Source of the DNA: Lachnospiraceae bacterium
GTDB taxonomy: Bacteria; Bacillota; Clostridia; Lachnospirales; Lachnospiraceae
Direction: 5' to 3'
Assembly (NCBI GenBank): GCA_024682075.1
Contig: JAIKZQ010000045.1
Coordinates: 26,246-90,245 of the forward strand
DNA: 64,000 nucleotides
Position numbers and translations under genes: made by a program. Below the pieces are notes generated by a model. The model ran no database searches. It saw only the letters and a list, made by a program, of their open reading frames with translations, and was not told the origin of the DNA. How positions within the stretch are numbered: the first letter of the stretch is position 1; every line of letters begins with the position of its first letter. Below are positions 50,172 to 58,496 of the stretch, in pieces.

Positions 50172-51020
50172 CTATGTTAAGTCAATGCGATCAGGCTCAA
50201 GTAATCTGCTTCTGCAGCCCACATCCCCCCAGGCACTTATGACACTGCCTTGGGGGATGTGGGCTTTTTGCAGCAGTTTTTTCTCATATGTGCTGTCCGG
50301 GTTCAGGTCATAAACGATCTTGTTTTCGCGATAATATTTGTATATGTGAGGATCAAAGGAAACAGTTTTGAAGCGCTCCATATACCGGTTCAGATATTCG
50401 GTAAGATTGTTCCTGTTCTTGTCGGAATCGAATATGTAGAGCTTACCGGGAGCGGCACTCAGGACTAGAGGATCTCTGCGGAGCTTTCTTCCTATCCCGG
50501 ACAGAAGTCCCGGATAAAAGATCAGTGCTTCGCCCGTTGCGGGTGCGGCATTGATTATGAATCTCAGCTTTGAATATGTTCCGCCTTCATATTCCGTTTC
50601 AATCTCTGCGGCCTGTGCTTCTTCATACGATGAGTCGAAACTGTATGTTCCATCCTTATTTCTGCCGATGACATACGTCTCATCCCTGAGCAGATCCCTG
50701 ACCTGTGCCGGAAAGACGGAAGAAGTATTTTCAATGGCGCCGTTTATCAGCGCTGATGCCGGAACATTCCATCCGGCCGCCTCTGTTCTTTCTACCGGAA
50801 TGGCGAGTTCCGCTTCGCCCTGCCTTATGTGTCTGCACAGTAAAAGAGTTAATCCGAGCCTGACTTCCGTCACGTAGCCCGTTCCGCAGGGTGCGGATTC
50901 CTGCTTCCGTGATGCCGTTATGCACAGATCTGACCTGACATTGATGAATCCTTCTTTGGGTCGGTTGATCCAAAGGGTAGGGTCGTCTTTTTGAAAGCGG
51001 TTTGTCTGATCGTTGATCAT
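50172..51020 (-). CDS. Uncharacterised protein (DUF5688-like), partner of XRE regulator
   Basis: 282 residues, soluble. It looks like the DUF5688-type proteins of Lachnospiraceae, a recollection I cannot verify: GYVTEVRLGLTLLLCRHIRQ, IPVERTEAAGWNV, ATGEALIFYPGLLSGIGRKL and a C-terminus KLYIFDSDKNRNNLTEYL with KIVYDLNPDSTYEKKLLQKA. No catalytic motif is obvious. AGGTGACAGGA precedes the ATG, 24 nt after the XRE gene, so the two form an operon. Its last 30 codons contain a 48-nt inverted repeat that doubles as a terminator for the opposite strand. Confidence 0.75.
   Translation of the reverse strand: MINDQTNRFQKDDPTLWINRPKEGFINVRSDLCITASRKQESAPCGTGYVTEVRLGLTLLLCRHIRQGEAELAIPVERTEAAGWNVPASALINGAIENTSSVFPAQVRDLLRDETYVIGRNKDGTYSFDSSYEEAQAAEIETEYEGGTYSKLRFIINAAPATGEALIFYPGLLSGIGRKLRRDPLVLSAAPGKLYIFDSDKNRNNLTEYLNRYMERFKTVSFDPHIYKYYRENKIVYDLNPDSTYEKKLLQKAHIPQGSVISAWGDVGCRSRLLEPDRIDLT
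50217..50269 (+). terminator. ABC exporter terminator inside the convergent coding region
   Basis: Arms 50217-50235 (GCCCACATCCCCCCAGGCA) and 50246-50264 (TGCCTTGGGGGATGTGGGC) pair at 18 of 19 positions around a 10-nt loop, followed by TTTTT (50265-50269). It lies fully within the 3' part of the DUF5688-like gene. Confidence 0.85.
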
Positions 51021-51044
51021 GTCCTGTCACCTTGTCCTTTATGA

Positions 51045-51512
51045 TTATCTGAGATTCAGCCTGTTATTGGCGATGGCGTCCATATTGTGCATCAGTGCAT
51101 TCAATCCGTACGTGTTGAGCGCCGACTTGAGTGAAATGTATTTCTGGTCCAGCGGATCTCCGGAGAAGAGTTCTTTGCCGAGCATCCCCACCGAGTCAAA
51201 TGAAGGGAAGTATTTTTTCAGCAGATAGATCTGCCTGAGGGTAATGTCGACAGTTCCGCGCTCCATCTTGGATACGGTTGATTGTGACACTCCCATCAGC
51301 AGTCCGATCCTGTCCTGTGAAAAATGGAGGTCTTCCCTGAATGCCCTGAATCTGTCCCCGACTTCCAGGACATAGTCTTCTGCGGTCAGAACATAAGAGC
51401 TTTTTCTCGAAGAAGACATTGCTTCGGAATAGTTCTGTATGATGCTTTCAATTTCCCATCTGTTTTCTCTTGCAGAGCCGTTAGGGGATTCGTTTGTTCT
51501 GAATTGATCCAT
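51045..51512 (-). CDS. XRE-family HTH transcription regulator
   Basis: 155 residues. The helix-turn-helix (about 53-105) reads FRAFREDLHFSQDRIGLLMGVSQSTVSKMERG, a Cro/C1-type domain. The N-terminal 45 residues are polar. The C-terminal part (SLKSALNTYGLNALMHNM) is helical. GGAGG lies about 12 nt before the ATG. First in an operon with the DUF5688-like gene and divergent from the TIR-propeller gene. The 190-base gap holds a hairpin TTCGGGC-TTT-GCCCGAA (51540-51556) in its leader and a 7-bp dyad near the TIR promoter that this protein may bind. Confidence 0.9.
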   Translation of the reverse strand: MDQFRTNESPNGSARENRWEIESIIQNYSEAMSSSRKSSYVLTAEDYVLEVGDRFRAFREDLHFSQDRIGLLMGVSQSTVSKMERGTVDITLRQIYLLKKYFPSFDSVGMLGKELFSGDPLDQKYISLKSALNTYGLNALMHNMDAIANNRLNLR

Positions 51513-51612
51513 GCACCTATTCCTCCGTTAATTGATTGTTTCGGGCTTTGCCCGAAGTTGTTATTACACAGATAATGTTAAAGATAATGAATGAGCTATT
51601 CTACATCTGAGC

Positions 51613-51669
51613 GTGGTAATTTCTCCGTTTTTACCACAATAGGAATAATCGGGGGAAACGTGCTATAAT
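51613..51669 (+). promoter_or_regulatory. Dyad operator and -10 box upstream of TIR gene
   Basis: GTGGTAA (51613-51619) and TTACCAC (51631-51637) form a perfect 7-bp inverted repeat with an 11-nt centre; TATAAT follows at 51664-51669, 34 nt before the TIR gene ATG. There is no recognisable -35, and the dyad sits at about -60 to -30, suitable for an activator or repressor. Confidence 0.55.
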
Positions 51670-51702
51670 TTTCATAAGTGTGTTTTCAAAAGAGGGACAT
51701 TT

Positions 51703-54700
51703 ATGGAAAGAAAGTACAATGCATTCATCTCTTACAGACATGCCGAAGCGGACACAAAGGTTGCTTCGGAGATACAAAAAGGGCTGGAGAGATTTAATAT
51801 TCCCCGCGCCATACAGAAGAAGACGGGTGTAAAGAGGATCGAGAGGATTTTCCGTGACAAGGAAGAACTCCCGATAACGGTTGACCTTAACAATGACATA
51901 GATATAGCGCTAAAAGAATCACAGCATCTTATTGTCATTTGCTCCACGAGGACCTCAGAATCCATCTGGGTTCAGAAGGAGATCGAGACTTTCCTTAATT
52001 ATCACAGCAAGAAAAATATCTTCACGGTACTGGTGGACGGAGATCCCGAGGAGGTCATCCCCGACATTCTGCTTCATGATACCGTGACCAGAAAACTTGC
52101 GGACGGAACCTTGGAGACAAGAGAAGAGATCATTGAGCCTCTCAGCTGCGATTACCGCATAAGCATCAGAAAAGCCCACAAGATTGAGCTTCCGAGGCTC
52201 GTGGCTTCAATGATCGGGTGCTCGTATGATGAGCTTGTCCAGAGAAGAAGACAGTATTTAAGGCGCAGAAATGCAATGATCGCAACAACCGCTGCGGTCT
52301 TTGCGAGCTGTGCGATAGGATATTTAAGCTGGAGCCTGTTCCAGATCGGCAAGAACTATGATCTGGCTCAGTTCAACTATGCTCTCGCTCAGGAGAACTA
52401 TTCCATGGCTCAGGCCAATTATGAGACGGCTCAGGCCAACTATATGGAGTCACTCAGAAACCAGTCTGTTTTCCTTGCGTCCGAGTCGGTGGAACTTATG
52501 AATGAGCATGATAAGGTAGCTGCTCTTCAACTCGCACTTGCGGCTCTTCCTTCCGAAAGTGATCCGAGACCGGTCACCGTGGAGGCGGAATATGCGCTTG
52601 CAAATGCGCTTGGCTGCTATATTGCTCCCGGTTATTTAGAGGTTGATCCGGTATGGAAATACAACAGCGGATATGAGATCCAGGAATTTGATTTCTGTGA
52701 AAATACGATGACCCTCGTAGCCATTGACAAGGAGGGAAATGTCACTTCGTGGAATATGCAGACTCATGAAGAGATAAGAGAGTTTGACCCCGAAGCCAAT
52801 GATATCCTTATTACCGAAGAGGGACTGTTGTATATCGTTTATTCTGACAGGATCATATGTTACGGACCGGATATGGCTTCTGTTGTCTGGGAGGCTGCTG
52901 TTGAGGAAGGACATTATTCCGTTAGGGACAACGGGGTGCTCAGGTATCTGCCTGCCACGGATGAACTGTTTTATATGGGGCTCGAATATATCTCGGTTTT
53001 TGATGCACATTCCGGCCAGGAGAAGGAAGGCTATACGATCGGTGAAATGACCGCTCTGGACTCCGACGAAGTGTTTTTCTCGGAACTGACACTTGATCAT
53101 GTCTATGTTTCGGGTGACGGACGGTATATTGTGACGGATATTATAGTCGGATTTGACACCAGGAGCATTTTTGTGATGGACAGGGAAGAATCTGTCTGGA
53201 ATCTTCTTGCCGAAGGCATCGAATATATAAATGCCGGAACTTTCACCCCGGACGGAAAGTACATGACAGTTTTATCATATGATACTAACCTGAGCAGTTT
53301 CTCGATGGGCCAGTATCAGAATCTTGTTGAAGGAAACAGGACTGTGGCTTTGTTTGATCCGGAATCATGCAAACTGGTCTGGAGCTGCGAAATGCCGACT
53401 ACTTTGATCGCATATAATGCGGATATCGCTTTTTGTGATTATGTGTGTGCTCCGGGTGAAGACCCCATTGAGACGGCAGCAGTCATGATCTCCAACAGAT
53501 GCACATTCATAGAGAGATCATCCGGCAGGGTTGTCGCTGTCAGAGAGCTTCCTTCCAGCTATGTCTCATCTTATCTGAACACTTCGGGGAGAGGAATGAT
53601 ATTCATCCTCAGGAACGGACAATATTGCTATCTGTCTCTTACCGAACCCGGTGATTATATGACCGTCGATCCTTACTTTATATCCGGCGTAACAGACACG
53701 CGTGGTTATAGCAATGAGAATGGAGATAATGTTTTTCTTGTCGGATATGAAAGATATATCATTGAATATGATGCCGGGGTCTATGACAAGGATGCACATC
53801 TTCTGGCTGACGGTGCAAGAGGCGTGAACATAGAAAGCTCATTTATTTCCGGAAACAGGATCATTGTCATGGACGGCAGCCTGTCTCTGTATTGTTACGA
53901 TATGGATGCGGGAAGCCTTGTCTGGCAAAATAAAGCAGAGGGAAAGTACAGCGGAGTCGTTGAATTCCTCTGCACGGGACCGGATGGCAATGTATATTAC
54001 CGGACAGCTGTGTCGGGCAGCGCCTCAGGCGAGGAGAAGCTTGCAAGACTAAATATGTCAGACGGCAGCACGGATATAATTTATGACATTTCCGAATATG
54101 ACACCACGCACATTGATGCCGAAAACGGACATATATATTGGACGGAATTGGGCGATAGCGTGTGGGTGAAGTCTCTTGATCTGTCGACGGGTGATATATC
54201 ATCCCTGGAACTTGCCGGTGAAGAGGCAAGGGTGATGGCCAGCCTGCGTATGGATGTATCTCCCGACGGAAAACGGGCGATCTATACAGGAAGTTCCTGG
54301 CTGGAGACATCGGTGTATCTGGTGTCTTATGAAAGCGGTGATCTTCTCCCGCTGTCCGAGGAAGAAATGAAATATGTTTCATGGATCGATTCTTCCGACA
54401 GATTTTTGATTGGAAACGATCGTGCTCTTGATGTGTATGATCAAAACGGCAATCACCTGCTTTCGGTAGGAGACGGGCACAAGGAGATCCTGAAGGGGTC
54501 ACTTTGTGAAAAAGGCGTTGTTGTTATATACATGACCGGACAGATAATAATGTATGATTATGACGGAAATGTCATTGATTCCGTTAATGTCGACCTCCTT
54601 AAATCTTTTCTTGCAGAAAGGACGGAATTTCATTACGCGGGTGATGAACTCATAATCTCTTTATCCGGATATGCAAGCGTCATTGACATGAATGAGTTCA

Positions 54701-54903
54701 AGATACGGGCTTCCCTTGTGGGATTTCTGGGGTATTATGAAGACGGCAGGAGATACTTTGTTGAAACGCCGCAGAGCACGAGGCTTCCATCGGTCGTAAT
54801 GTTTGACAGAAAGACTGTCGAGGAGCTTATAAGTGAGGGCCGTGAGTATCTGGGGAATGCCGAGATGAGTGATGAGATGAGGCGAAGATACGGCATAGAT
54901 TAA
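51703..54903 (+). CDS. TIR domain, transmembrane helix, beta-propeller protein
   Basis: 1066 residues. Residues 4-120 are a TIR domain: YNAFISYRHAEADTKVASEI, a long insert up to RIFRDKEELPI, LIVICSTRTSESIWVQKEIETF with Glu93 at the position of the NADase catalytic Glu. A basic juxtamembrane stretch (RRRQYLRRR) precedes one helix (about 191-213). A linker with the repeat NYxxAQ (NYALAQENYSMAQANYETAQ) follows. The remaining 780 residues look like one or two beta-propellers: blades such as TLVAIDKEGNVTSWNMQT, GSLSLYCYDMDAGSLVW and DVSPDGKRAIYTGSS. The TIR part would be cytosolic and the propeller outside by the positive-inside rule. GAGGGA precedes the ATG. Effector, sensor or both; not a known named system. 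Confidence 0.85.
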   Translation: MERKYNAFISYRHAEADTKVASEIQKGLERFNIPRAIQKKTGVKRIERIFRDKEELPITVDLNNDIDIALKESQHLIVICSTRTSESIWVQKEIETFLNYHSKKNIFTVLVDGDPEEVIPDILLHDTVTRKLADGTLETREEIIEPLSCDYRISIRKAHKIELPRLVASMIGCSYDELVQRRRQYLRRRNAMIATTAAVFASCAIGYLSWSLFQIGKNYDLAQFNYALAQENYSMAQANYETAQANYMESLRNQSVFLASESVELMNEHDKVAALQLALAALPSESDPRPVTVEAEYALANALGCYIAPGYLEVDPVWKYNSGYEIQEFDFCENTMTLVAIDKEGNVTSWNMQTHEEIREFDPEANDILITEEGLLYIVYSDRIICYGPDMASVVWEAAVEEGHYSVRDNGVLRYLPATDELFYMGLEYISVFDAHSGQEKEGYTIGEMTALDSDEVFFSELTLDHVYVSGDGRYIVTDIIVGFDTRSIFVMDREESVWNLLAEGIEYINAGTFTPDGKYMTVLSYDTNLSSFSMGQYQNLVEGNRTVALFDPESCKLVWSCEMPTTLIAYNADIAFCDYVCAPGEDPIETAAVMISNRCTFIERSSGRVVAVRELPSSYVSSYLNTSGRGMIFILRNGQYCYLSLTEPGDYMTVDPYFISGVTDTRGYSNENGDNVFLVGYERYIIEYDAGVYDKDAHLLADGARGVNIESSFISGNRIIVMDGSLSLYCYDMDAGSLVWQNKAEGKYSGVVEFLCTGPDGNVYYRTAVSGSASGEEKLARLNMSDGSTDIIYDISEYDTTHIDAENGHIYWTELGDSVWVKSLDLSTGDISSLELAGEEARVMASLRMDVSPDGKRAIYTGSSWLETSVYLVSYESGDLLPLSEEEMKYVSWIDSSDRFLIGNDRALDVYDQNGNHLLSVGDGHKEILKGSLCEKGVVVIYMTGQIIMYDYDGNVIDSVNVDLLKSFLAERTEFHYAGDELIISLSGYASVIDMNEFKIRASLVGFLGYYEDGRRYFVETPQSTRLPSVVMFDRKTVEELISEGREYLGNAEMSDEMRRRYGID

Positions 54904-54913
54904 TTAAATAAAG

Positions 54914-54946
54914 AAGGTCCGTCTCCTTTTCGGGGACGGACCTTTT
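54914..54946. terminator. Bidirectional intrinsic terminator
   Basis: Arms 54914-54926 (AAGGTCCGTCTCC) and 54932-54944 (GGGGACGGACCTT) pair over 13 bp with one T-G, loop TTTTC, then TTT. Between the convergent TIR and DHH genes. Confidence 0.93.
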
Positions 54947-54965
54947 TGCGTTATATGTAATGAGA

Positions 54966-56489
54966 TCATACAGGCTTGTAGGATTCCGGGAAGAAATCTT
55001 TGCCGATTATGTAGATGTCATCGGGATCGGAGCACTTGTATGCGATGTAGTCTCCGGGTTCTCCCTTGAGATACTCGTTCTTGTGCCACTTGGTAAAGAC
55101 CTTGGCCTCTTTCTTGAGACGCTTTGCCATGATGTGATTGCCGCCGGTAGAGACGCACATGTGTGCATAAGGAGCAAGTTCGATCGTCTCGGATGTGGTT
55201 ATGACCTTTATGGTGGGCGTGTATTCGAGCTTGAGGTCATATTTTCCGCGGAGCTTCTTATAACTGCCCTTGAACACCGAAAGCTTGGTGGGATATACTT
55301 CGCCTCTGATGCCGATCATCACGACGGTATCTTTCTCTACCATGAGGTTCATGTCGCCTTCCATCGATCTTACGAGAATGTGCTGTCCGAGAGGAAGGAA
55401 TTCCGAGGGGACCACATATCCCTGGGTAAGAGGAAGCTTGACGTATTCTTTCATGCCCTTGCTTGAAAGCTTGGTCTTGCCTGCATAGTAGATGTCGGAG
55501 TTCAAATAATAATTCTGCATCTTCTCCCTGAGTATGGGAGTGACGGCAGCTATGCGGTCTCTTTCCGAAGCGGTGGCGTACTGTTTGTAGTACTGGACTA
55601 AGAGCTCGTGCTGGATGAATCCGCCTGCCTTGTCCATATGGCCTCCGCCGGATCCGATGTTCTTCGAGATGTATGATGCAAGCTCATCGGCGCGGACTTC
55701 GGGGGTGTCGCTTCTGACAGAGAATTTGATGCCGTAATCGAGCACGGAGTATACCAGACATACGTCGACGGTATCGACGGCAAGGAAGAAATCGCTGATG
55801 AGGCCCAGGATGTTCGGGTCACAGGGCTGGGCTTCAAGGATCGCATATCTGTTCTCGGAATGGAACTCGACTCCGAGCAGAGCTATTCCTGCTATCTTGG
55901 CTTCTTCGAGAGTGATGTTCATTCCGTTGAGCCTTCTCAGCAGCGATTTATCGAAGTAGATCTCATCCATCATATCCCTGTCGAGAGGGTGTGATATTTC
56001 CGACAGTGCATTGGTATCGGTGAAGAGCCCGTAATAAAGCGCGGATGAAAGCTCCGAATCGGGCTGGTAGTTCTCTTTTCTGAGCATGTCCCAGATAACC
56101 GTGCAGCAGCTTCCGATGCCGGATCTGATCTCACAGAGTTTGGGCAGCTTCTTGCCCTTTGCGACCTGGTGGTGATCGATGGTTGCGACATTTCTTGCCG
56201 CAAAATAAGTGACGTTGCCTTCCTCATACTGGCAGTCACAAGTGAGCAGCAGATCGGGATCGCCGATGCTCTGTGTTTCGTATTCTATGGGGATCTCCAG
56301 GGTCTTGACCAGATAGATCAGATTGGATTTCGTGATCCTGTTTCTGCCGGAATAGATGAAACGAACTTTTTTTTCGTGGCTCTTATAATAGCTGTAGAGG
56401 GCAAAGCCTGATGCGATGGCGTCCGCATCGGGATTGTCGTGACACTGGATCACGATATCATCGAAGACTAACAGATCTGACAGTTTCAT
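54966..56489 (-). CDS. DHH/DHHA1 phosphoesterase with extra C-terminal domain
   Basis: 507 residues. DHH core: IVIQCHDNPDADAIASG, LLTCDCQY, NVATIDHHQ, GLFTDTNAL; DHHA1 region: DTVDVCLVYSVLDYGIKFSVRS with IGSGGGHMDKAGGF. This is the NrnA-like family that degrades nanoRNA, pAp or cyclic dinucleotide products. About 190 extra residues follow. They include KTKLSSKGMKEYVKLPLTQG and end KGEPGDYIAYKCSDPDDIYI, a PGDYG-type repeat. No membrane or PAS-GGDEF segment, so it is not a GdpP. The ATG is at 56489, with a GGGG-containing weak site upstream. Monocistronic. Confidence 0.88.
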   Translation of the reverse strand: MKLSDLLVFDDIVIQCHDNPDADAIASGFALYSYYKSHEKKVRFIYSGRNRITKSNLIYLVKTLEIPIEYETQSIGDPDLLLTCDCQYEEGNVTYFAARNVATIDHHQVAKGKKLPKLCEIRSGIGSCCTVIWDMLRKENYQPDSELSSALYYGLFTDTNALSEISHPLDRDMMDEIYFDKSLLRRLNGMNITLEEAKIAGIALLGVEFHSENRYAILEAQPCDPNILGLISDFFLAVDTVDVCLVYSVLDYGIKFSVRSDTPEVRADELASYISKNIGSGGGHMDKAGGFIQHELLVQYYKQYATASERDRIAAVTPILREKMQNYYLNSDIYYAGKTKLSSKGMKEYVKLPLTQGYVVPSEFLPLGQHILVRSMEGDMNLMVEKDTVVMIGIRGEVYPTKLSVFKGSYKKLRGKYDLKLEYTPTIKVITTSETIELAPYAHMCVSTGGNHIMAKRLKKEAKVFTKWHKNEYLKGEPGDYIAYKCSDPDDIYIIGKDFFPESYKPV

Positions 56490-56593
56490 TTTACGACCCC
56501 CATTTCATATGATATGATATTTCATTATACATTAAGCAGTACGTATGAGCAAAGAAACTGTGAAAAAACTTGTTCTGTGACGGGAAAAAGCAA

Positions 56594-57475
56594 ATGAACA
56601 TCCTTATCATTGGGGGAAGCTATTTCCTCGGACCTGCCATCATAAAGGAAGCACTGAAAGAAGGCTATGGTGTCACTGTTTTCAATCGCGGCACGCGGTC
56701 TCCCGGATTGCCCGGTGTCGCTGAGATAAGAGGCGACAGGACTTGCGACGAAGATCTTATGAAGATCACCGGAAGTTATGATGCGGTGATAGATACATGC
56801 GCATATGTAAAAGGCGATATCCGTAAGGTTCGGGATGTCCTCGAGGACAGATGCGGAAGATATGTGTTCATCAGCACGGTTGACGTGCTCGAAAGAGGAA
56901 CCGGTCTGCTCCTTGATGAATCCGCAAAGCTCGAGACCAGGGATTTCGGCGGAGATGCGGGAGCTTATATCCTGGGGAAAGCGGCTCTTGAAAGAGAGAT
57001 CGCGGATGCGGGCGATCATTGCATTCTGAGGCCTTCGGTCATATACGGCCCCGGCAATTATGCGCCGAGAGAGAACATATACTTTAAATGGATAAGCGCG
57101 GCGGGGCAGATCCTTGAGCCTTCACCGTCCGACGGAACATTTCAGGCGGTATATGTCGGGGATGTGGCGAGGGCAGCGCTGAGGGCGTGCGCGGATGAAG
57201 GCTTTTCCCGCAGGACATTCAATGTCACACCGTCCGAACCGATTACATATGAGAGATTCACACAGATATTGAAGGTTTCTACGGGCACGGATTTTGAGGT
57301 CATAAAGATCACGCCCGAAGAGGCACTGGCGGGCGGCGTTCCTTTTCCTTTTCCGTTAAGCGCGGCCGAATCGGAGAAATACGACGGATCCGCTCTCGAA
57401 AAAACGGGATTTGACTATACGGACATTTGCACCGGCATGAAAGAAGCGTGGGAATATTATGTACATAGCAGATAA
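56594..57475 (+). CDS. NAD-dependent epimerase/dehydratase-like SDR protein
   Basis: 293 residues. Rossmann N-terminus NILIIGGSYFLGPAIIKEAL with FNRGTRSP and the IRGDR motif, then DAVIDTCAY, YVFISTVDVLE, the YxxxK catalytic pair in AYILGKAALE, LRPSVIYGPGNY and AVYVGDVARA. The wording is that of the extended SDR group that includes CSP41-like proteins and sugar epimerases. Substrate unknown. I chose the ATG at 56594, giving the usual short N-terminus; a TTG at 56570 is in frame. The 3' end overlaps the methyltransferase start by 17 nt, so both are cotranslated. Confidence 0.88.
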   Translation: MNILIIGGSYFLGPAIIKEALKEGYGVTVFNRGTRSPGLPGVAEIRGDRTCDEDLMKITGSYDAVIDTCAYVKGDIRKVRDVLEDRCGRYVFISTVDVLERGTGLLLDESAKLETRDFGGDAGAYILGKAALEREIADAGDHCILRPSVIYGPGNYAPRENIYFKWISAAGQILEPSPSDGTFQAVYVGDVARAALRACADEGFSRRTFNVTPSEPITYERFTQILKVSTGTDFEVIKITPEEALAGGVPFPFPLSAAESEKYDGSALEKTGFDYTDICTGMKEAWEYYVHSR

Positions 57476-58355
57476 CTGGAAAGATTATGAAGTCCTTGAT
57501 ACCGGAAACGGTGAAAAACTTGAAAGATGGGGCGACTATGTCCTGATCAGGCCCGATCCCCAGGTCATATGGACCTGCGAACATGAAGCCGAAGGCTGGA
57601 AAAAGGCTGCCGGCCATTACCACAGGTCGTCAAAAGGCGGGGGCGAATGGGAATTCCACGGACTTCCCCAGGAGTGGAGCATTCATTACGATCTGTCCGG
57701 GGCGGGCTCTCAGCTTACCTTTAATCTGAAGCCTTTTGCATTCAAGCACACGGGTGTTTTTCCGGAGCAGGCAGTCAACTGGGAATGGACTTCTTCTATA
57801 ATAAAAGAAGAAACTTCACACAGAAGTGCGGATGATCCAGTCAGGGTACTGAACCTGTTTGCCTATACGGGCGGAGCGACACTGGCGTCACTGGCAGCCG
57901 GAGCAAGCGTGACCCACGTGGATGCTTCGAAGGGCATGGTCGGATGGGCCAAGGAAAACGCGATCTCGAGCAGGCTTTCCGATAAACCTGTCAGGTGGCT
58001 GGTGGATGACTGCAATAAATTCGTGGAAAGGGAGATCAGAAGAGGCAACAGGTACGATGCCATAATAATGGATCCTCCTTCATACGGAAGAGGTCCCAAG
58101 GGCGAGATCTGGAAGATGGAAGACTGCATATACCTTCTTTTGGAAAACTGTGCAAAGCTCCTTTCCGACAGGGCGCTCTTCTTCCTGATCAATTCATATA
58201 CTACCGGACTGCAGGCGGGCGTGCTCGATTACATGATGGGCAAGCTGATCGTGAGCAGATTCGGCGGAAAATGCGAATCCGATGAAGTGGGCCTTCCCGT
58301 TTCCGGAAGTAAGCTTGTTCTTCCCTGCGGTGCTTCGGGCAGATGGAGGGCCTGA
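57459..58355 (+). CDS. SAM-dependent methyltransferase, RlmI/RlmK-like
   Basis: 298 residues. An N-terminal RNA-binding-like beta region (DYEVLDTGNGEKLERWGDYV; WSIHYDLSG) precedes the class I methyltransferase: SAM motif VLNLFAYTGGATLASL, acidic residue VTHVDASKGM, DDCNKF and catalytic motif DAIIMDPPSYGRGPKG, as in 23S rRNA methyltransferases of the RlmI/RlmK family. Likely modifies rRNA in the cytosol; the exact base is unknown. It begins inside the epimerase gene. A short hairpin CCCG-GAG-CGGG-TTTT (58362-58376) and a second, TCTTGT/ACAAGA (58376-58395), follow its stop. Confidence 0.9.
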   Translation: MYIADNWKDYEVLDTGNGEKLERWGDYVLIRPDPQVIWTCEHEAEGWKKAAGHYHRSSKGGGEWEFHGLPQEWSIHYDLSGAGSQLTFNLKPFAFKHTGVFPEQAVNWEWTSSIIKEETSHRSADDPVRVLNLFAYTGGATLASLAAGASVTHVDASKGMVGWAKENAISSRLSDKPVRWLVDDCNKFVEREIRRGNRYDAIIMDPPSYGRGPKGEIWKMEDCIYLLLENCAKLLSDRALFFLINSYTTGLQAGVLDYMMGKLIVSRFGGKCESDEVGLPVSGSKLVLPCGASGRWRA

Positions 58356-58361
58356 GCATTT

Positions 58362-58433
58362 CCCGGAGCGGGTTTTCTTGTGCCCGGGGACAAGACGGGA
58401 CACCATAATTTGTGGTTTCCAAATATTTGGAAA
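58362..58433. terminator. Termination region and palindrome before the S10 promoter
   Basis: CCCG-GAG-CGGG-TTTT (58362-58376) can end the methyltransferase transcript, with TCTTGT/ACAAGA (58376-58395) behind it. TTTCCAAATATTTGGAAA (58416-58433) is a perfect 18-bp palindrome followed by TTTTTTA; it may be a terminator or a protein site next to the S10 promoter. Confidence 0.45.
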
Positions 58434-58461
58434 TTTTTTACAAAAAAAATAAAAAAATTTC

Positions 58462-58490
58462 TTGCATTTATTTTTAAAGGTGTGTATGAT
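58462..58490 (+). promoter_or_regulatory. Sigma-A promoter of the S10 ribosomal operon
   Basis: TTGCAT (58462-58467), 17 nt, TATGAT (58485-58490), preceded by an A/T-rich tract (58430-58461) fit to act as an UP element. Predicted transcript start near 58497, giving a leader of about 290 nt before rpsJ. Confidence 0.8.
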
Positions 58491-58496
58491 ATCAAA

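Noticed and set aside
54966..56489. GdpP-type c-di-AMP phosphodiesterase.
   Set aside because: The protein lacks the membrane, PAS and GGDEF segments that define GdpP; only DHH-DHHA1 is shared.
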